A program made the position numbers and the translations under genes. From positions 1-64,000 of the forward strand of contig BQMO01000009.1 of NCBI GenBank assembly GCA_022180725.1: a DNA stretch of 64,000 nt, in the 5' to 3' direction. Of the stretch, positions 59,625 through 64,000 are shown piece by piece. A model generated the notes under the pieces. That model did no database searches. It was not told the origin of the DNA and worked only from the letters and a program-made list of their open reading frames with translations. This stretch comes from Phycisphaerae bacterium. GTDB taxonomy: Bacteria > Planctomycetota > Phycisphaerae > Phycisphaerales > UBA1924. How positions within the stretch are numbered: the stretch's first letter is position 1; the number at the start of each line of letters is the position of its first letter.

Positions 59625-61099
59625 CCGAATCGGCCCGTGTCATCGCCGCCGACGTCACCGCCCGTCGGCGCTCCGCCGTCGAGATCGCCCGCGCGACCCT
59701 CGCCGCCATCGACACCCGCAACCCCACCCTCAACGCCTTTGTCGAAACCTTCTCCGAGCGCACCCTCGCCGCCGCGGAAATCATCGACCGGCGCATCGCC
59801 GCGGGCGAGTCTCTGCCCCTGGCCGGCGTCCCCGTCGCCCTCAAGGACAACCTCTGTCTCGGGCCGGACCTCTCGACCCCGGGCGATGGCCTGGGCTTCG
59901 GCGGGCGGACCACCTGCGCCTCGCGCATCCTGGAGCACTACCGCTCGCCCTACACCGCGACCGCCGTGCAGCGGCTGATCGACGCCGGCGCGGTCATCGT
60001 CGGCAAGACCAATCTGGACGAGTTCGGGATGGGCTCCAGCACCGAACGATCGATATTCGGCCCGACCAGAAACCCGCACGACCCGACGCGCGTCGCGGGC
60101 GGCTCCTCGGGCGGGTCCGCCGCCGCCGTCGCCGCGGGGCTTGTCCCACTCGCCCTCGGCTCGGATACCGGCGGGTCCATCCGCCAGCCCGCCTCGCACT
60201 GCGGCGTGGTCGGCCTCAAGCCCACCTACGGGCGAGTTTCTCGCTTCGGTCTGGTCGCCTACGCCAGTTCCCTTGATCAGATCGGTCCGCTCGCGGCGAA
60301 CGTCGCCGACGCCGCGTTGGCCCTTGATGTGCTCGTCGCGCACGACCCTCTCGATGCCACCAGCAGCACGCGCGTCGCGCCACGTTGGGGCACGGAACTG
60401 AACTCGCCGGCCGCCCCACGCCGGGTCGGGATTCCGCGCCAGGCGCGAGGCCCGGGTGTTCACCCCGGCGTGGCCGCCACGCTTGAACGCGCCCTCGAAC
60501 GCTTCCGCGCCGTCGGCGCCGCGATCGTCGAGATCGACCTGCCCCTCACCGACCACGCCATCGCCGCGTACTACATCATCGCGACCGCCGAGGCCTCCAG
60601 CAACCTCGCCCGGTTCGACGGCGTGCGCTACGGCCGGCGCGCGGCGCTCGCCGAGGGCGAATCCCTCCTCGACCTCTACTGCCGCTCGCGCGGCGAGGGC
60701 TTCGGCGACGAGGTGAAGCGGCGCATCCTGCTGGGCACGCACGTGCTCAGCGCCGGGTACTACGACGCGTACTACGCCACCGCGCAGAAGGTCCGCCGGC
60801 GCGTTCATGACGACTACGCCCGCGCGTTCATGGATTGTGGCGTCATCCTCTCCCCCGCCGCGCCCGCGCCCGCCTTTCGTCTGGGCGAAAAAACCGCTGA
60901 CCCGCTCGCCATGTACCTTGAGGACGTCTTCACCGTCGGGGTCAACCTCGCGGGGTTGCCCGCCGCCGTGGTCCCCGCGGGTGTTGTTCAGGCTGGAGGG
61001 GCCTCGCTCCCCGTCGGGGTGCAGCTCATCGCTCCCGCGTTCGAGGAAACCCGACTCCTGGCCGCCGCCGCAACCCTGGAACAGGCGCTCGCCGCGTAA
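59621..61099 (+). CDS. gatA: Asp/Glu-tRNA amidotransferase subunit A
   Basis: 492 residues, usual length. An amidase-signature enzyme with the full catalytic triad: Lys in VPVALKDNLCL, cis-Ser in GGSSGGSAAAVAAG, and the nucleophile Ser in LALGSDTGGSIRQPA. It releases ammonia from glutamine for GatB. The tunnel and GatC-contact regions appear complete. It is coupled to gatC by a four-base overlap, and murG follows 24 bases later. Confidence 0.96.
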   Translation: MTESARVIAADVTARRRSAVEIARATLAAIDTRNPTLNAFVETFSERTLAAAEIIDRRIAAGESLPLAGVPVALKDNLCLGPDLSTPGDGLGFGGRTTCASRILEHYRSPYTATAVQRLIDAGAVIVGKTNLDEFGMGSSTERSIFGPTRNPHDPTRVAGGSSGGSAAAVAAGLVPLALGSDTGGSIRQPASHCGVVGLKPTYGRVSRFGLVAYASSLDQIGPLAANVADAALALDVLVAHDPLDATSSTRVAPRWGTELNSPAAPRRVGIPRQARGPGVHPGVAATLERALERFRAVGAAIVEIDLPLTDHAIAAYYIIATAEASSNLARFDGVRYGRRAALAEGESLLDLYCRSRGEGFGDEVKRRILLGTHVLSAGYYDAYYATAQKVRRRVHDDYARAFMDCGVILSPAAPAPAFRLGEKTADPLAMYLEDVFTVGVNLAGLPAAVVPAGVVQAGGASLPVGVQLIAPAFEETRLLAAAATLEQALAA

Positions 61100-61123
61100 T
61101 CCGACGCTCACCCCCGCACGCCG

Positions 61124-62263
61124 ATGCCATCGACGCCACACACCTTCATCTTCGCGGGCGGCGGGACCGGGGGGCACATCTACCCCGCCCTGGCCATCGC
61201 GCATCACCTTCGCGCCGCGTGCCCCGAGGCCGCCGTTCATTTCCTGGTTTCCCAGCGCCCGTTGGACGCGTCGATCCTGTCGGCCGCGCGCCTCGCCGGC
61301 GCGCCCGTTCCGTTCACACCCATCCCCGCACAGCCCTTTGTCCTCAGGCCGGTCCCGTTGCTGCGCTTTGTAACGCAATGGGGCGCCGCCGTGCGCGCCG
61401 GCCGCGCCGCCATCCGCACCGCGCCGGGGCAGGTCGTCCTCATCGCCATGGGCGGGTTCGTCGCCGCTCCCGCGGTGCAGGCTGCACGGGTCGAGCGCAT
61501 CCCCGCGATGCTCGTGAACCTCGACGCCGTGCCGGGGAAGGCCAACCGCTGGATCGCGCGGCATGTCCGCACGATTCTTACCGCCGCCCGGCTCGCGACG
61601 GGACATCAACACCCCGCGTGGACCTCGATCCCCCCGATTGTCCGCCCGGACATCCACTCGACTCGGTCGCGCGAGGACGCACGCCGCGCCTTCGACCTCG
61701 ACCCGGGCACCCCCACGCTCCTGGTCTCGGGCGGCAGCCAGGGGGCCGCTTCCGTCAACGCTTTCCTCATGGCCTTCGCTGCGTCGCCCGACGCGTCGCT
61801 CCGCGGCTGGCAGGTCATCCATCAGACCGGCACGGGCGGCGTCGCGCGTGTTCGCGCCGCGTATGAGGCCGCGGGGGTGCGTGCCTGGGTCGGGGAGTTC
61901 ATCGCGACCATGGGGGACGCCTGGCGGGCCGCCGACTTCGCCGTGGTCCGCGCCGGGGCCGGGAATGTTGCCGAGGCCTGGGCCACCCGCACCCCCGCCC
62001 TCTTCCTGCCGTACCCCGGGCATCGCGATCAGCACCAACGGCACAACGCGATGGTGCTCGTGAACGCCGGCGGGGCCGTTCTGGGCGAGGACGCCGTCGA
62101 ACCGAACGCCAACCTTGTCCACCTTGCGCCCACGATGCGCGCCATGCTCTCCAACCCCGATCGGTTGCAGGACATGCGGAAGGCCTTGGCGAACCTTGGT
62201 CCCGCCGACGGCGCCGAGATCGCGGCCCGCACGGCCCTCCACCTCGCCGCGGGCACTTCGTAG
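61124..62263 (+). CDS. murG: MurG-type UDP-GlcNAc transferase
   Basis: 379 residues, GT28 family. It has FIFAGGGTGGHIYPALAIA at the N-terminus (first Gly-rich loop), the GGSQGA loop at the start of the C-terminal domain, and the UDP-GlcNAc site around RAGAGNVAEAWATRTPALFLPYPGHRDQHQRHNA. MurG makes lipid II from lipid I at the inner face of the membrane. The second loop (LIAMGGFVAAPAVQAARVERIPAMLVNLDAVPG) fits the family, although Leu-Asn stands where the typical E-Q/N is found. No other mur or fts gene adjoins it. Whether it serves peptidoglycan or another glycolipid cannot be told here. Confidence 0.85.
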   Translation: MPSTPHTFIFAGGGTGGHIYPALAIAHHLRAACPEAAVHFLVSQRPLDASILSAARLAGAPVPFTPIPAQPFVLRPVPLLRFVTQWGAAVRAGRAAIRTAPGQVVLIAMGGFVAAPAVQAARVERIPAMLVNLDAVPGKANRWIARHVRTILTAARLATGHQHPAWTSIPPIVRPDIHSTRSREDARRAFDLDPGTPTLLVSGGSQGAASVNAFLMAFAASPDASLRGWQVIHQTGTGGVARVRAAYEAAGVRAWVGEFIATMGDAWRAADFAVVRAGAGNVAEAWATRTPALFLPYPGHRDQHQRHNAMVLVNAGGAVLGEDAVEPNANLVHLAPTMRAMLSNPDRLQDMRKALANLGPADGAEIAARTALHLAAGTS

Positions 62264-62300
62264 CCTCCAAAATGCACTTGGGGCTTTCGACCTGCAGGGG

Positions 62301-62306
62301 TACACT
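62301..62306 (+). promoter_or_regulatory. TACACT, -10-like box 6 bases before the gene at 62313
   Basis: Same hexamer as before gatC. A loose TTGGGG lies about 16 bases further upstream. No SD before the ATG. Confidence 0.4.
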
Positions 62307-62312
62307 GCGCGC

Positions 62313-62984
62313 ATGGTCGCTCCCGCCCCGCCGCAGGCCCGACGTGCGAGGTGCATTATCTGGCACCCGCCCAACGCACCACCGCGCCCCGAACTCGCCG
62401 CCGCGCTCAACCGCCCCGCCTTTCGTGTCTTTCGCGCCGACAACCCGCACCTGGCGTTTGCCTACCTCTGTTCGTGGTCGGCCGAGGTCCGCCCCGCGCC
62501 CGGCGAATCCACCATCCTTCTCCTCGTCGAACCGGACACCCTGCCGCACATCGCCACGTTCCTGGAGATCCGCGAACAGTTTGAGCACGAAGCCGCGCTC
62601 TGGATCTACGAGCGGGCCGCCACCCCCATCCTCCGCATGGCCACGTCCGCCGACCTTGCCCGGTGGAGAGCGTCACCGCCTGTCAACCACGACCCCGCGC
62701 CCCGGCAGGCCACCATCGCGTCGCCCCCGGCCCTGCGCCTGGCGGGCGATGGATCGCTCCCGCCCGAGCGGTCGGCTCCGCCGGCCGACCACGACACGCC
62801 TTCACCCGTCCCCGACGTGAAGCCGCGCGGGAATGGTTCGTCTCAGACCGCGGGAAGCGCCCCCGACGCGGACGCACCGCCCCCGGAACCCGTGCGACCG
62901 TCACGCGCCCCACTTTCGTCCCTTCTGAGCGATGAAGAACTCGCCATGCTGCTGGCACTGGACCCCGGGAAACGTACAACGTAG
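62313..62984 (+). CDS. hypothetical protein with a receiver-like N-terminal module
   Basis: 223 residues. Residues 13-108 look like an alpha/beta module (RCIIWHPPN, FRVFRADNPHLAFAYL, STILLLVEPDTLP, AALWIYERAATPI) similar to the N-terminus of the next gene's product. The remainder (110-205) is Pro/Ala-rich and disordered, ending in a short Leu-rich helix (LSSLLSDEELAMLLAL). The phosphoacceptor Asp of true receivers is not seen. The ATG at 62313 follows a TACACT box by six bases. It is probably a signalling-related partner of the downstream GGDEF protein; its function is unknown. Confidence 0.65.
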   Translation: MVAPAPPQARRARCIIWHPPNAPPRPELAAALNRPAFRVFRADNPHLAFAYLCSWSAEVRPAPGESTILLLVEPDTLPHIATFLEIREQFEHEAALWIYERAATPILRMATSADLARWRASPPVNHDPAPRQATIASPPALRLAGDGSLPPERSAPPADHDTPSPVPDVKPRGNGSSQTAGSAPDADAPPPEPVRPSRAPLSSLLSDEELAMLLALDPGKRTT

Positions 62985-63133
62985 CGCATGTCCGGCGACA
63001 GCATCGGCGTTCTCGGACGCGACCCGAACGATCCTTTGGCCGGTGGGTACGTACAGATGTTCAGTGAAACGTCCGGTAGTCCGATGTTGGTTCCACAGGG
63101 CCACGGCGGGCCATCGAGGAGAGCGGTGGGTGC

Positions 63134-64000
63134 ATGACTGCTGGCCCTGATGTACGCGTGATCCTGCTCGGCCGAACCGGCCTTGATGCCGCGCTGCGGC
63201 TCGACCCCGGCATCGAACTCGTCCGCGCCGAGAACCCGCTGCACGCGCTGGGTGAACTGACGTACGCCCCCAAGGGCGTCGGCCCCGCCGCCGCGACCGT
63301 CGTCATCGCCCCGCGCGTTCCTGAACTCCTCGACGCCACTCCGGACGACGACCAGCGTCTGAGCACCTTCATCAACGCCGTGCGTATCGCGCGTCCCGGC
63401 GTGTGCGTCCTGGGTATCGCCAACGGCCGCCCGCCCCACCACGCCCTTGACGGCCACATCGCCCCCGAGACAGCGCCCGAAGCGCTCCGCCGCATTGTGC
63501 GTCAGCACGCCGCGCCCTCCGGGCCGGTCATTCCCGGTTCAACCGCCACGACTGACGCGTTCGATGAAGACACGCTCATCGCCTCCATGATCGCCTCGGG
63601 CACGATCCCACCTACCCATACGGAACCCTCCTCGACACCGACGGCGCGCGTGCCGATTCCGGTTCCCGCTTCATCGGCATCACCGGGCGATCTCGCGCTC
63701 GTCGCGGCCCTGCTCCGCGGCCAAGACCCGCTCGACCTCGCGCTCGACCTCCTCCGAAATCGTCTGAACGACCCGGCCATCGAGTTTCGACCGGGGTGCG
63801 ACCCGGCCGCCACGGGCGGAGTCCCCGTCGTCTGGGAAGGCGCGACCTTCGGATGGTTGTCAGCGTCGCGCTCGAGCGCGGAGGCGCTTCGCCCGCACGC
63901 CGCATGGCTCGCCGGGTGGCTGCGCACCCGTGACCAGCACGCCCAACTCCGCGCCGCGGCCTTCACCGACCCTCTTACCGGCGCCTGGAACCGCCGCTAC
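63134..64000 (+). CDS. GGDEF-domain (diguanylate-cyclase-type) protein, cut by the window end
   Basis: 289 residues visible, with no stop. The N-terminal alpha/beta module (1-100) is followed by an Ala/Pro/Ser linker (about 125-185), a GAF-like domain (about 185-270, ending WLSASRSSAEALRPHAAWLAGWLR) and the first residues of a GGDEF domain (FTDPLTGAWNRRY, 277-289). The active-site GGDEF motif itself lies beyond the window, so activity cannot be judged. GAGGAG stands about a dozen bases before the ATG. With the gene at 62313 it forms a likely pair in c-di-GMP-type signalling. Confidence 0.82.
   Translation, partial: MTAGPDVRVILLGRTGLDAALRLDPGIELVRAENPLHALGELTYAPKGVGPAAATVVIAPRVPELLDATPDDDQRLSTFINAVRIARPGVCVLGIANGRPPHHALDGHIAPETAPEALRRIVRQHAAPSGPVIPGSTATTDAFDEDTLIASMIASGTIPPTHTEPSSTPTARVPIPVPASSASPGDLALVAALLRGQDPLDLALDLLRNRLNDPAIEFRPGCDPAATGGVPVVWEGATFGWLSASRSSAEALRPHAAWLAGWLRTRDQHAQLRAAAFTDPLTGAWNRRY

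Noticed and set aside
59579..62443. Very long minus-strand open frame (954 codons) opposite gatA, murG and their neighbour
   Set aside because: It lies opposite well-defined genes, its product is Gly/Arg/Asp-rich without any motif, and such shadows are expected at high G+C.

Overview
The window looks like chromosomal DNA of a planctomycete, most likely class Phycisphaerae (inference). It is roughly two-thirds G+C and both strands are densely coded. It carries secreted proteins with short 'PAPG...GLGG...RRRR' C-terminal sorting tails, a prepilin-like FTLIELLVVIAI protein, a MoxR/DUF58/vWA/ABC-2 block, lipid A and lipopolysaccharide-transport genes, a UbiA prenyltransferase of the futalosine-menaquinone type, and an M50-protease/HlyD/SecA-like cluster. 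No tRNA, rRNA, transposase or CRISPR array was seen.

Layout. 1-8.1 kb: small or divergent genes (a BFD-like ferredoxin, a catalytically dead M16 homologue, two tandem 13-residue poly-lysine ORFs, a HugZ-like protein, an amidohydrolase, a secreted S8 protease, an Asp-tailed protein). 8.1-16.1 kb: outer-membrane biogenesis, with skp/ompH-lpxD-lpxC on the minus strand and, diverging from it, two LptF/G permeases that enclose a GT39 transferase and a PAP2 phosphatase. 16.1-20.2 kb: a GbsR/MarR-type regulator with a perfect 8-bp dyad upstream, UbiA, a sorted surface protein and a DegT aminotransferase. 20.3-27.6 kb: a four-gene cluster (HlyD-like adaptor, GAF-HlyD fusion, PqqD-M50-HlyD fusion, short SecA-like motor), the best candidate for an undescribed export system. 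28.9-47.0 kb: a long minus-strand run of ten genes with many 4-base overlaps (ABC permease, NHL lipoprotein, vWA/GATase-like protein, MoxR, DUF58, BatA-like, two large unknowns, ABC-2 ATPase and permease). 47.1-64 kb: plus-strand housekeeping genes (Xaa-Pro peptidase, accB, accC, ispE, enoyl-CoA hydratase, pyrE, SRP RNA, dnaX, gatC, gatA, murG) and the start of a GGDEF gene cut by the window end.

Three observations stand out. First, a four-helix-bundle (S23/IVP) gene sits between accB and accC, flanked by two 8-bp tandem-repeat arrays in inverted orientation. Second, dnaX carries a complete-looking -1 frameshift signal (SD-like AGGGA, slippery A-AAA-AAA, 10-bp stem) that joins it to the tau C-terminal domain in the next frame. 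Third, at least twelve genes have a TAnnnT (-10-like) hexamer 5-12 bases before the start codon and no obvious Shine-Dalgarno sequence, while other genes have strong GGAGG sites, which suggests a mix of leaderless and SD-led transcripts. Start codons were chosen with these signals in mind. All functions are from reading the sequence; no database search was possible.
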